DNA of 64,000 bases from CAYZJV01 sp049310885. Lineage in GTDB: Bacteria; Spirochaetota; Spirochaetia; Sphaerochaetales; Sphaerochaetaceae. The stretch's first letter is position 1. The number at the start of each line of letters is the position of its first letter. The position numbers and the translations under genes are program-made. The stretch spans positions 248,001 to 312,000 of the forward strand of contig NZ_JBMDYO010000002.1 of NCBI RefSeq assembly GCF_049310885.1. Reading direction: 5' to 3'. Below the pieces are notes generated by a model. It worked only from the letters and a program-made list of their open reading frames with translations. It ran no database searches and was not told the origin of the DNA. Positions 33,275 to 41,500 of the stretch are shown piece by piece.

Positions 33275-33651
33275 GATTTACTCGCTATCGCTTCGATTTC
33301 CACCAATGCATCTTTTGGAAGGGATGCGACTTCAAATGCAGCACGTGCTGGAGGATTCTCTTGGAAATAGGTTGCATAGACTTCATTCATTGCGCCAAAA
33401 TCGCTAATGTTCTTGAGATACACGGTTGTCTTCAAAACATGGGCAAGCGAACTACCTGCTTTTTCGAGGATTGCAGAGAGATTCTTAAGGCATTGATGGG
33501 TCTGTCCAACAACATCTTCGGATGCGAATTTTCCCGTTTTCACGTCAATCGGCAATTGGCCAGAGACGAATACTAAAGATTCGATTCCCGTCGCCTGTGA
33601 ATAAGGACCGACAGCTGCAGGAGCGTTTTCACTGTGAAAGATTTCCTTCAT
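33271..33651 (-). CDS. ridA: RidA-family enamine/imine deaminase
   Basis: A 126-residue YjgF/YER057c/UK114 protein of normal length. GPYSQATGIESLVFVSGQLPID and NPPARAAFEVASLPKDALVEIEAIA carry the conserved Ser, Gly and Arg (in PARAAF) and Glu of the active site. RidA hydrolyses 2-aminoacrylate and similar enamines released by PLP enzymes, which protects aminotransferases. Being first in an operon with an aminotransferase is a typical setting. Confidence 0.93.
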   Translation of the reverse strand: MKEIFHSENAPAAVGPYSQATGIESLVFVSGQLPIDVKTGKFASEDVVGQTHQCLKNLSAILEKAGSSLAHVLKTTVYLKNISDFGAMNEVYATYFQENPPARAAFEVASLPKDALVEIEAIASKS

Positions 33652-33665
33652 AATACACCTCTATA

Positions 33666-33683
33666 ATGCAAATTTATTTGCAT
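33666..33683. promoter_or_regulatory. Candidate operator of the ridA operon
   Basis: ATGCAAATTTATTTGCAT has perfect 7-base arms and a 4-base centre. It overlaps the end of the -10 and the start site, an ideal place for a repressor. The adjacent YheO/DauR-like regulator is the obvious candidate. Confidence 0.5.
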
Positions 33684-33710
33684 GATAAAAGATTTTTATT
33701 ACGTTGTCAA
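33682..33710 (-). promoter_or_regulatory. Promoter of the ridA-aminotransferase-nhaC operon
   Basis: On the minus strand a perfect TTGACA (33705-33710), a 17-base spacer and TATCAT (33682-33687), about 30 bases before ridA and just after the regulator gene. Confidence 0.75.
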
Positions 33711-33717
33711 AGGAAAT

Positions 33718-34380
33718 CTATGAGATTCTTCTTAAATAGCGATATATGGTAGCTTCCGAAACATGAAGTACGCGTGCAATGCTCGTAACCGCACCCTTCA
33801 ATAGGAATACTCCACGATTATTCAGTTCTGCAATAATCTCTTGTCGCTCTTCTTGGGTTAAAGCATTCACTTCAACGTCACGTTCCTTGAGAATCGTCAA
33901 GACACTCTCTACGGGAATATCATTCACCGAATGCCTGAGTTTCTCATCGAAATTAGTCGGACTTTCATGCTCTTCAACTTCAGGAGTCCTAGATTTTATC
34001 AACTCATCGATTGCTTTTGTTACTTTGTGCAACGCAGTTTGGTCAGTATTTACGCAAAACAATCCAATCAACCGATCTTTATTCTTGATATAGAATGTGC
34101 CCGAATTCAAAAACCGTCCACTTTCATTCGTGCTGGTGTATGCTGGAGTATAGTCTTTTTGTTCGTACTCCTTCCTTTTCATAATTCTTAAAACGAGATC
34201 AGTTGCAGGATCACCAGCACTCCTCCCACTGATCTGATTGTTCTCGATAGCAATGATAGATTTCTCCAGTCGAGAAACATCGTGTAATACGAATTCCGTA
34301 TCGGGCATCAGTTGTGCCAAGAATTTCATCAATGGAATATAACTTTCAAGAATCATTTTATCTTCACTGTTGCTTTGCAT
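33718..34380 (-). CDS. YheO/DauR-like transcriptional regulator
   Basis: The protein is about 220 residues from the ATG at 34380; a TTG at 34440 and an ATG at 34356 are alternatives and none has a strong Shine-Dalgarno. The N-terminal YheO PAS-like domain begins LESYIPLMKFLAQLMPDTEFVLHDVSRLEKSIIAIENNQISGR, and the C-terminal helix-turn-helix reads RGVFLLKGAVTSIARVLHVSEATIYRYLRRI. DauR of Pseudomonas represses D-arginine catabolism, so control of the amino-acid-related ridA operon directly downstream is likely. Confidence 0.82.
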   Translation of the reverse strand: MQSNSEDKMILESYIPLMKFLAQLMPDTEFVLHDVSRLEKSIIAIENNQISGRSAGDPATDLVLRIMKRKEYEQKDYTPAYTSTNESGRFLNSGTFYIKNKDRLIGLFCVNTDQTALHKVTKAIDELIKSRTPEVEEHESPTNFDEKLRHSVNDIPVESVLTILKERDVEVNALTQEERQEIIAELNNRGVFLLKGAVTSIARVLHVSEATIYRYLRRIS

Positions 34381-34488
34381 GCATACAAGAGTACTTAAAA
34401 GAGGACGGGAAATCAATTGTAATATTTTCGTGAGATACAACGGAATGAAATCTTTTCCAGAATATTCGTGCTCTTCGGAAGCCTCTAC

Positions 34489-34530
34489 TCATTCACCCTT
34501 TAAAACCACATCTGGAATAAAGGTCTGCAT
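34489..34530 (-). CDS. 13-codon stub behind a duplicated leader
   Basis: A short frame MQTFIPDVVLKGE ends in TGA at 34489-34491. Its leader (GAACACAGCCCT just before ATGCA, and the 46-bp block at 34566-34611) matches that of the kduI-like gene. After the TGA the same frame continues as VEASEEHEYSGKDFIP into the regulator's frame. It may be the remains of a lost gene, or a leader peptide. I do not recognise the product. Confidence 0.35.
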   Translation of the reverse strand: MQTFIPDVVLKGE

Positions 34531-34565
34531 AGGGCTGTGTTCCTCTTATATTGGGGTATAGGCTA

Positions 34566-34611
34566 TGCCAATTCGTTGAAAATGCCCGAATTTGGCTCCT
34601 TGGTCAAGGAG
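34566..34611 (-). repeat. 46-bp promoter-region block, copy B
   Basis: It matches 30445-30490 at 40 of 46 positions. This copy has a perfect CCTTG-AC-CAAGG dyad over the possible -35. It lies upstream of the 13-codon stub and the YheO-like regulator. Confidence 0.65.
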
Positions 34612-34650
34612 GGGACGGGCAGTAAGCGAGACAAGAGAGAAGAAGAGTCG

Positions 34651-34678
34651 TTGCATAGTTTTTAGAATCTGATATAAT
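34651..34678 (+). promoter_or_regulatory. Promoter of the GntR regulator
   Basis: TTGCAT (34651-34656), a 16-base spacer and a perfect TATAAT (34673-34678). An AATCT/AGATT inverted repeat encloses the -10 and could be an autoregulatory site. Confidence 0.7.
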
Positions 34679-34727
34679 AGATTTCAGTGAACTATCCAAT
34701 AAGTGTAGGCAATTCGAGGTGGTAGAC

Positions 34728-35420
34728 ATGAAACAAGACCCTCCTTCAGTAATCGAAAAACGTAGTCTGGCAGAACAAGTGTATCATTATCTCTGTGACT
34801 CAATCATAGGGGGACGATTCAATTATGGCGATACGCTCAGTACCAAGCAACTTGCCGATGAATTGAATGTAAGCATGATGCCGATTCGCGAGGCTCTGAA
34901 GCGCCTTGAAGTCGACGGATTGGTTGAGATTCGCCCAAGAAGCATGTGTGTGTTGAAAACACCCACCAAGAAAACAATCCTATCTGCCATAGAGGTGCGG
35001 GAATTATTGGAAATCTATTCCGTCAAATCAGTCTATCAAAACATCGATACCAAGCGATTGGAACCACTTCGGGTACTTACTGAAGCTATGGCTTCGACGT
35101 TGGCTAATAAACCGGTGGACCTGCGCACCTATATTAAATTCGACTGGCAATTTCACTCTGAGCTCTGTTCACTTTGTGACAATGAGTTCATTATCCGTTC
35201 TTACAAAGAATTGAACCTACATCTGAATATGAACTATATGTATGATATCGGTATCAAACCCAATTATTCACAAACATTTCAAGATCATATCGATCTCGTA
35301 CAAGCGCTAGAAAAACATTCTCCGATCGCAGTAGAAATCATCGAGAAACATTTGCATATAAGTAGGGAAAATATCCTCAGTGGATCATTTTTTACCAGCA
35401 AAGAACGGTTAGATGCATGA
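34728..35420 (+). CDS. GntR-family (FadR/FCD) regulator
   Basis: The protein is 230 residues from the ATG at 34728, with GAGGTGG 5 bases upstream (a GTG three codons earlier overlaps that site). The N-terminal winged helix reads LAEQVYHYLCDSIIGGRF, then STKQLADELNVSMMPIREALKRLEVDGLVEI. The C-terminal all-helical FCD domain has the metal-site region FDWQFHSELCSLCDNEF and later His residues in KHLHISRENIL. FCD regulators commonly sense uronates or organic acids. It is convergent with the SDR-TRAP operon it probably controls. Confidence 0.9.
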   Translation: MKQDPPSVIEKRSLAEQVYHYLCDSIIGGRFNYGDTLSTKQLADELNVSMMPIREALKRLEVDGLVEIRPRSMCVLKTPTKKTILSAIEVRELLEIYSVKSVYQNIDTKRLEPLRVLTEAMASTLANKPVDLRTYIKFDWQFHSELCSLCDNEFIIRSYKELNLHLNMNYMYDIGIKPNYSQTFQDHIDLVQALEKHSPIAVEIIEKHLHISRENILSGSFFTSKERLDA

Positions 35421-35422
35421 TC

Positions 35423-36163
35423 TCAATCCATCAAGAAGCCACCATTTAGGTTCAACGTCTCACCAGTGATGAATGACGCCTCATCTGAGGCAAGAAACAA
35501 CGCTGCATGAGCACATTCACGAGCTGTACCCATCCGGTTCAAAGGAATCGATTCTATCACACTAGATCGTTTTTCATCAGACCACTGGGCACTCATATCG
35601 GTCTCAATTGCATGGGGTGCAACGGCATTCACCGTAATACCGTATTCAGCCATCTGGCGTGCTAACGATCTAGTCAGTGTGTTGACCGCACCTTTACTCG
35701 TACCATATGCGGGACTGGCGGTAATATCCCCGATCACTCCCGCTATGGAGGTGATATTCACAATCCTTCCATATCTTTGCGCTACCATGTCCGGTAGGAT
35801 CGCCTTGCACATATAGAAAGTCCCGTTGAGATTCACATCCATTATTTTTTGCCATTGATTCTTCGTCAAATCGAGAATTCCCTCACGGGTTATGATTCCC
35901 GCATTGTTGACCAGAATATCGACTGAGCCCCGCCATTCATGAATACGGGTCATCATCGATTCTATGGCATGGTAATCGGTGATATCCACAGCAAGTGACA
36001 ATACCGGTCCATCCAAAGCACGAACTTGTGATTCTGTCTCCTCGGATGGCTGCATATCGACCAAGACTACAGCAGCACCTTCTTCGGCAAACCTGATTGC
36101 AATTTCCTTGCCGATTCCACGTGCAGCTCCTGTAATAACGGCTGTTTTCCCTTCAAGTCTCAT
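35423..36163 (-). CDS. Short-chain dehydrogenase/reductase
   Basis: A 246-residue classical SDR. TGAARGIGKEI (residues 11-21) binds NAD(P), LVNNAG follows, catalytic Ser is in ITSIAG and Tyr-Lys in YGTSKGAV; the end is FITGETLNLNGGFLMD. It should oxidise or reduce a sugar, uronate or polyol imported by the TRAP system encoded just upstream (30 bases). The substrate is unknown. Confidence 0.9.
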   Translation of the reverse strand: MRLEGKTAVITGAARGIGKEIAIRFAEEGAAVVLVDMQPSEETESQVRALDGPVLSLAVDITDYHAIESMMTRIHEWRGSVDILVNNAGIITREGILDLTKNQWQKIMDVNLNGTFYMCKAILPDMVAQRYGRIVNITSIAGVIGDITASPAYGTSKGAVNTLTRSLARQMAEYGITVNAVAPHAIETDMSAQWSDEKRSSVIESIPLNRMGTARECAHAALFLASDEASFITGETLNLNGGFLMD

Positions 36164-36193
36164 AACGCACCTCTTTTATTCCGTAGTAGTGGT

Positions 36194-37471
36194 TCAACCG
36201 AACAAGAGGTTCGGTAATAGCAACACAAGTTGTGGAAAGAACATCAATATTCCCACCATGATCATGATAGTAATGAGAAATGCCCACATTTCTCGTACAT
36301 AGTCGTTAATTGAAATGTTGAGGACTTGGCAGACCGCATACATAGCCAATCCTACAGGTGGAGTCATATTCCCCATTGTAATGATCGTGCAGAAGAGGAT
36401 TCCAAAATGGACAGGGTCGATCCCTACGGCTTTGGCAAGCGGTAGAAAAATCGGGGTAAAAAGTAGAATCACCACTGAACCGTCCATAAACATACCGAGG
36501 ATGACTAAAAATAACAAAATAATGAGCATGACAATGTATTTACTCTGGGAAATACTCAAAATAGTGCTGGTCAGCAATGCAGGGATGTTTTCCAAAGGAA
36601 TACCATAACCGAATATCCCAGAGAGAGCGATGATGAACATTATCGCACCGACGTCAATCACGGTATCTCCCAGAGTCTTGGCGATAATTTCGAAATTCAA
36701 CTCATGATACACCACCGTACCTACGATAATGGCGTACACACATGCAAAGGCACCCACTTCCGATGGAGTAAAAATTCCACTTCGGATACCGACCAAGAGC
36801 AGTATCGGGAACATCAAAGCCCAGATAGACTCTCCCAATGCAGAGAAGACCTCTTTTGCTGAAGCTTTCTCCCGCTCCGCACCATACCCTCTTCTCGTGG
36901 ATGTAAGCCATACGGTGAACATTAATGCGATCATCATAAGCAAGCCAACAAGAATGCCAGAGGCGAACAGACGTCCGATTGAGACCTCTCCAACCGTACC
37001 ATACAGAATTATACCAACTCCGGGAGGTATCGTCGCGGTAATCAGGGCTGTCCAGCTAATGACATTGGCTGTATATCCACGAGAGTAACCACGTTTTATC
37101 ATATCGGGACCGAGGACCCGTGCTTCCATCGAAGCATCGGCTATCGCAGAACCCGATACACCGCCCATGAAAGAGGATAACACCACACTTACTTGCGCCA
37201 AGCCTCCATGCATATGTCCGGTAAGTACCGAAGAGAGTTTCATCAAACGTTTGGTAATACCCGAAGAATTCATCAGGTTACCGGCGAATATGAATAGGGG
37301 AACTGCCAACATGGCAAAGTTTTGGGTCTGAGAAATGGGCAACTGTACCGTAATAGTAAACGGTAATTCAGGATGCTGCAGGAAGAACGCCATTCCGGCG
37401 ACTCCTATGGCAAAAGCTACCGGCATTCCCATGACAAGAAAAATAATGAACAAGATTCCTACCAACAACAT
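36194..37471 (-). CDS. TRAP transporter large permease (DctM)
   Basis: A 425-residue membrane protein with about 12-13 hydrophobic segments starting VGILFIIFLVMGMPVAFAIGVAG. Conserved stretches are VPLFIFAGNLMNSSGITKRL, FMGGVSGSAIADASMEARVLGPDMIKRGY and NMTPPVGLAMYAVCQV, all typical of the DctM ion-transporter subunit. It drives sodium-coupled uptake of carboxylates or uronates. DctQ ends one base upstream. Confidence 0.93.
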   Translation of the reverse strand: MLLVGILFIIFLVMGMPVAFAIGVAGMAFFLQHPELPFTITVQLPISQTQNFAMLAVPLFIFAGNLMNSSGITKRLMKLSSVLTGHMHGGLAQVSVVLSSFMGGVSGSAIADASMEARVLGPDMIKRGYSRGYTANVISWTALITATIPPGVGIILYGTVGEVSIGRLFASGILVGLLMMIALMFTVWLTSTRRGYGAEREKASAKEVFSALGESIWALMFPILLLVGIRSGIFTPSEVGAFACVYAIIVGTVVYHELNFEIIAKTLGDTVIDVGAIMFIIALSGIFGYGIPLENIPALLTSTILSISQSKYIVMLIILLFLVILGMFMDGSVVILLFTPIFLPLAKAVGIDPVHFGILFCTIITMGNMTPPVGLAMYAVCQVLNISINDYVREMWAFLITIMIMVGILMFFPQLVLLLPNLLFG

Positions 37472-37472
37472 G

Positions 37473-37964
37473 TCATGCCTCCCCTTGAATTTCTTGTTGC
37501 TGCTTTGGAGACAGCAGTTGTTTGAGCTTGAGCACCGATGTAATGATCATGAGCGAGCATCCGACAGGTACACAAAGAATTACCCAGGTATAACTGAATC
37601 CGGGAATACCTTGGAACACTCTTCTATAGGAGATAAAACTGAGTTTTATGCCATATACTACCAATGCTGACAAGAATAAAACTATGAGGATATAGTTGAT
37701 AATCGTAATTATCCTCGTAGTTCTCTCTGAAGCCTTAAGAAGCAGTAATTCCATCTTCACCAACTTGTCATTGCGCAAGGCAACATCCGCTGCGAGAAAT
37801 ACACTCCATGCGAAGAGAAATAGCGATAGATCTTGCGACCAGTTGAAAGGATGGTCAATTGATCTGGCTATGGCTGCAATGAATATCAATACACAACTGA
37901 TACTAAGAAACACAGCCGACAATATTACTTCTGTTTTGCATACACGTTCATAAAATTTTCGCAT
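37473..37964 (-). CDS. TRAP transporter small permease (DctQ)
   Basis: The protein is 163 residues from the ATG at 37964, which has GGGAG 6 bases upstream (the frame extends 42 bases further but without one). Four hydrophobic segments are seen, with the conserved FNWSQDLSLFLFAWSVFLAADVALRNDKLVKMELLL of DctQ in the middle. It links the binding protein to DctM in the inner membrane. Confidence 0.9.
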   Translation of the reverse strand: MRKFYERVCKTEVILSAVFLSISCVLIFIAAIARSIDHPFNWSQDLSLFLFAWSVFLAADVALRNDKLVKMELLLLKASERTTRIITIINYILIVLFLSALVVYGIKLSFISYRRVFQGIPGFSYTWVILCVPVGCSLMIITSVLKLKQLLSPKQQQEIQGEA

Positions 37965-38073
37965 GAAATGCTCCCTTTGCCCGGTTGAACACGTTAAAAT
38001 CTGCATATACTAAAATGCGGTGCGTGTAGGATTAAGGATTCGGCACGCACTCGCCACCGATAGAGAGAAGGAG

Positions 38074-38106
38074 ATACCGCGGAACCTATCGTGCGATCCG
38101 CGGTAT
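38074..38106 (-). other. Stem-loop between dctP and dctQ genes
   Basis: ATACCGCGG (38074-38082) and CCGCGGTAT (38098-38106) form a perfect 9-bp stem with a 15-base loop immediately after the binding-protein stop. No U-run follows. Confidence 0.6.
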
Positions 38107-38115
38107 AAAAAGACA

Positions 38116-39129
38116 TTACTTCGATTTTCCCAACTCTTTGTAGACGCGATCGCGTGCTGCTGTGAGATTAAGTTTTTCATACGCAGCATCACCTGCGGCT
38201 TTGAATGCCTTCATATCGATTTCAGATGCAGGAATAATCTTCATCCCTCTCGATTTGAGCAATTCGAGGTTCTTCGGGTCGATCTCCTCAAGATATTGGC
38301 GGGATACTTCGAGACCAGCCTTGTTACACTCCTCTTCTAGGATCGTCTGATATTCTTCGGGAAGAGAGTCGAACCATTTGCTACTGATTACCTGGAAGTT
38401 GATAAGCAGAATATGCTTTGTTTCGCTTACATAGTCACAGACTTCATGGAAGTTTCCAGTTGCAGTTGCAGTGAATGACAATTCAAGACCATCGATGGCT
38501 TTAGTCTGTAAACCTGAGAACATATCCCCATAGTTCATGGCTACTGGGGTCGCTCCTATAGATCTGATTGACTCTTGCCATATCGGAGCGCCTGGAGTTC
38601 GGATCCTTTGCCCTGCAAGATCCGCCGGCTTGGTAATCGGTTTGTTAGTAACCATCTGTCTGAAGCCTTGTACCCAGAAGAATGAGAGTACTTTGAAACC
38701 TTGCGTTCTTTCAAGTTCAGCCTTCCACTCTTGCATAACAGGAATTGACTTGAGTTTCTCAACTTCTTCAAGCGTTTCGACAAAATAGGGTGCGTTCATA
38801 GCTGCCATATCGGGGACATACATTCCCAACCGGGCTGCATCGGTGTTTTGACCGATATTCGCTCCCTGGCGAATCTGTTCAAGAATGTCCTCCTCGACTC
38901 CTAATTGAGCACTTGGATACACTTCAATTGTCAAACCGCCATTGGTTCTCTCCTTCACCGCTTCTGCCCATTTCAAAAATGCCCCATGGTAGGGATCTTG
39001 TGGGGTAAGCACGTGATTGAACCTCAAAACATACTTCTTCTCCGCTTGTGACTCTTGTGCTCCGGCTGCGAACAACATAGTTGATCCAACCAACAGCACG
39101 AGTAAAGTGATTGCAATAATCCTTTTCAC
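38116..39129 (-). CDS. TRAP transporter binding protein (DctP family)
   Basis: A 337-residue exported protein. The signal peptide MKRIIAITLLVLLVGSTMLF ends at AAGAQESQ. The DctP fold shows LRFNHVLTPQDPYHGAFLKW, VEVYPSAQLG-like IEVYPSAQLGVEEDILEQI, LAGQRIRTPGAPIW with the conserved carboxylate-binding Arg, and NYGDMFSGLQTKAIDGLE. It most likely binds a uronate or other sugar acid, given the SDR and GntR neighbours. The promoter is at 39167-39195. Confidence 0.92.
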   Translation of the reverse strand: MKRIIAITLLVLLVGSTMLFAAGAQESQAEKKYVLRFNHVLTPQDPYHGAFLKWAEAVKERTNGGLTIEVYPSAQLGVEEDILEQIRQGANIGQNTDAARLGMYVPDMAAMNAPYFVETLEEVEKLKSIPVMQEWKAELERTQGFKVLSFFWVQGFRQMVTNKPITKPADLAGQRIRTPGAPIWQESIRSIGATPVAMNYGDMFSGLQTKAIDGLELSFTATATGNFHEVCDYVSETKHILLINFQVISSKWFDSLPEEYQTILEEECNKAGLEVSRQYLEEIDPKNLELLKSRGMKIIPASEIDMKAFKAAGDAAYEKLNLTAARDRVYKELGKSK

Positions 39130-39152
39130 GACATGCCTCCTTCAGCATTGCT

Positions 39153-39174
39153 GATATCTTAGATAGATGATATC
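39153..39174. promoter_or_regulatory. Paired GATATC sites over the dctP promoter
   Basis: GATATC occurs at 39153-39158 and 39169-39174, 16 bases apart, within two AAGATATCA direct repeats on the minus strand. The second overlaps the -10. A candidate binding site for the GntR regulator of the locus. Confidence 0.4.
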
Positions 39175-39195
39175 TTATATTTGTTGGTTTGTCAA
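39167..39195 (-). promoter_or_regulatory. Promoter of the dctP-dctQ-dctM-SDR operon
   Basis: On the minus strand TTGACA (39190-39195), a 17-base spacer and TATCAT (39167-39172), about 38 bases before dctP. Confidence 0.75.
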
Positions 39196-39238
39196 AAAAA
39201 ATATTATGTGGTATTTATCACAAATGGAGAGAACCGCT

Positions 39239-40126
39239 ATGAAATTCAATGCTCCCCCTGTAGAAGAACGAAAGACATCAATTGTCGAAGGTCCTGGAGG
39301 ACTTCCAGCCATCCATATAGACAATGACCTCGCTGAATGTACTATATTCTTATATGGAGCACATATAGCTTCATTCAAACCGAAGGGCACATCGGAAGTA
39401 TTATTCATGAGTCCACATAGTGCATTCGAAAAAGGAGTGCCGATTCGAGGGGGCATACCGGTGTGTTTTCCCTGGTTCGGCAAGCATCCACATCGCGATG
39501 ATCTGTTTCTTCATGGTCTAGTCCGTACACAAGTGTGGAAACTTGAACGGATTTCTACTGGTGAAGACAAATCAACCACCTTGGTATTATCTACTTGCGA
39601 CGATGAGACTACCCGTACCATATGGCCACATCGTTTTGCTATCAATCTTACGGTAAGTGTGGCACATTCGCTTACTGTGGAAATAGAAGTAAGAAACACC
39701 GATACGGAAAGTTTTACCTATGAAGAAGCTTTTCATACCTATTTCTCTGTCGATGATGTGCAACAGTGTAGAGTGGAGGGTCTTGAAGGGTTGCAAGCAC
39801 GCAATCGACTTGCTAACGAAGAACGGTATATCCAATCTGGACCGGTGACGGTATCTGATGAGTTTGTAAGATTGTTTGAAAAGGTCAATGAAGATGTTGT
39901 TTTGAAAGATTCCAACGACACAAGAGTTATCGCCCTACATCATGACGCATTCAATCAGGTATTAGTCTGGAATCCTGGGCAAATCTCCGGGATGGCAAAT
40001 CCTGAGATTGCCGAAGCATGGAATACCTTTGTGTGTGTCGAGCATGCAAATTGTCTGGATGCCTTGATTACATTGCAACCACAAGAGGTGCATAGAAGTA
40101 GTATCGTGATCTCTCCCGAAAAATAG
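39239..40126 (+). CDS. D-hexose-6-phosphate mutarotase (YeaD-like)
   Basis: The protein is 295 residues from the ATG at 39239, with GGAGA 9 bases upstream; the open frame extends 72 bases further without a good start. SPHSAFEKGVPIRGGIPVCFPWFG and DLFLHGLVRTQVWKLE are hallmarks of the YeaD/YMR099c mutarotase group, and FTYEEAFHTYFSVDDV and CVEHANC hold the active-site His and Glu. It interconverts anomers of glucose-6-phosphate and similar sugars. It is divergent from the TRAP operon. Confidence 0.88.
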   Translation: MKFNAPPVEERKTSIVEGPGGLPAIHIDNDLAECTIFLYGAHIASFKPKGTSEVLFMSPHSAFEKGVPIRGGIPVCFPWFGKHPHRDDLFLHGLVRTQVWKLERISTGEDKSTTLVLSTCDDETTRTIWPHRFAINLTVSVAHSLTVEIEVRNTDTESFTYEEAFHTYFSVDDVQQCRVEGLEGLQARNRLANEERYIQSGPVTVSDEFVRLFEKVNEDVVLKDSNDTRVIALHHDAFNQVLVWNPGQISGMANPEIAEAWNTFVCVEHANCLDALITLQPQEVHRSSIVISPEK

Positions 40127-40127
40127 A

Positions 40128-40187
40128 AATTGGAATGAATCGGCAAGGAGTACGCTCACTAAGCATAGTTTCCTTGCCGGTCCAATT
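40128..40187. terminator. Two-part stem-loop after the mutarotase gene
   Basis: CGGCAAGGA (40141-40149) pairs perfectly with TCCTTGCCG (40171-40179), and outer arms AATTGG/CCAATT (40128-40133, 40182-40187) extend it. There is no T-run directly after, so termination is possible but not certain. The rest of the gap to 40371 shows no gene. Confidence 0.4.
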
Positions 40188-40371
40188 ACTGCGGGCTCTC
40201 ACTGTACACCTTCTGTAGAGGCAGATTTTTTAAAATCTTTCACAATTTCATTCCCTCCCCACCACACCTGTAATCAAGGTCTATGTGGAGGGGTGAAACA
40301 CAGAAAGTGGCTCTCTGGAGTCTTAAATTACAGACCCACGTGGTAAAGTGGCACTTTTCCCAGGGAGCACA

Positions 40372-41340
40372 TTACTCTCCCGGATACTTCATTCCCCATT
40401 GTGTCCTGATGTCGTCCATGATGTGCATGACGCGAAGGATTTCGCTATGCGGCATCTGTGGACACTCGATGCTGCCAGCTGCGATGGCATCGATACAGGC
40501 TTGGACTTGGTATTCGAAACCGGTGATCTGCGCCGGTTGTGCCAGTTCCTTCACCAATTTGTAGTCCAGGTCATAAACTCGGATAGCCTCCGGGTTGTTG
40601 ATATTCTGCACCTCTATGAAACCCTTGGTACCAAAGATCATACCACGACGGTCGGTAAGGGCATGTTGGGTCGAATGTAAGATCGCCATGACATGGTTAG
40701 GGTAGCTGAATGTAATGCTGTTATGGCCGTCAACTCCAGAATCGGTCATGATAGCCGTCGATTCGAAGTGTTCAAAGTGTTCACCGAGAACCATGAGCAT
40801 GAAATTGATCGTGTATACACCGACATCGAGCAGAGCTCCTCCGGCCAACTTCGGGTCGCCCAAGCGGGGAACACTGTCGATCACATATCCAAGATTCGCA
40901 GTAAGTGATTTGATCTCTCCGATGATTCCGCTGGAGAGTACTTCGTCAAGCATCTTACGCATGGGCAAGTAGCGAGTCCAGATAGCCTCGGCAAGTAGAA
41001 GGTTCTTGCTTTTCGCGAGATCGAGAACATCTTTGGCCTGTTTTTCGTTGACCGTGAAGGCCTTCTCACAGAGAACCGGCTTATTATGCTCTAGGGCCAA
41101 CTTGATGACATCAGCATGGTGAGAGTGGGGAGTCGCAACATAGATTAGACCGATATCGGGATCACCTACCAACTCTTCATAGGAACCGTAGGCCTTTGGC
41201 ATACCGAACTCCCTAGCGAAGGCTTGGGCTTTCTCTAACGAGCGGCTACCGATCGCATAGGCACTTGCACTCTCCATGCCATTGAGTGTGGTTGCCATCT
41301 TCTTGGCTATCTTTCCTGCTCCAATAATTCCTACGTTCAT
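40372..41340 (-). CDS. Gfo/Idh/MocA-family oxidoreductase
   Basis: A 322-residue NAD(P)-dependent dehydrogenase. The Rossmann motif GIIGAGKIAKKMAT is at the N-terminus; YVATPHSHHADVI, then CEKAFTVN (the EKP-type motif with catalytic Lys, here EKA) follow; GGALLDVGVYTINFML carries the usual Asp and His-equivalent region. Close in length to dimeric dihydrodiol/xylose dehydrogenase members. EKA instead of EKP is common in that branch. It has its own promoter; the substrate is unknown. Confidence 0.87.
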   Translation of the reverse strand: MNVGIIGAGKIAKKMATTLNGMESASAYAIGSRSLEKAQAFAREFGMPKAYGSYEELVGDPDIGLIYVATPHSHHADVIKLALEHNKPVLCEKAFTVNEKQAKDVLDLAKSKNLLLAEAIWTRYLPMRKMLDEVLSSGIIGEIKSLTANLGYVIDSVPRLGDPKLAGGALLDVGVYTINFMLMVLGEHFEHFESTAIMTDSGVDGHNSITFSYPNHVMAILHSTQHALTDRRGMIFGTKGFIEVQNINNPEAIRVYDLDYKLVKELAQPAQITGFEYQVQACIDAIAAGSIECPQMPHSEILRVMHIMDDIRTQWGMKYPGE

Positions 41341-41374
41341 GGTTTCACCTCTTTTTTATCAACTATAGACTATA

Positions 41375-41403
41375 AGTATACCCGTCGTTGCCAAAGGGCG
41401 CAA
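41375..41403 (-). promoter_or_regulatory. Promoter of the Gfo/Idh gene
   Basis: On the minus strand TTGCGC (41398-41403), a 17-base spacer and TATACT (41375-41380), about 34 bases before the start codon. Confidence 0.55.
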
Positions 41404-41500
41404 CTGATCACTTTCGTGTACAACCATAACGAGACAAAGAGAAAAATTGCCCCTTTCGGGCATTGGTGGTATGATGGCTAGAGGAATCGTGGAGGTAACT

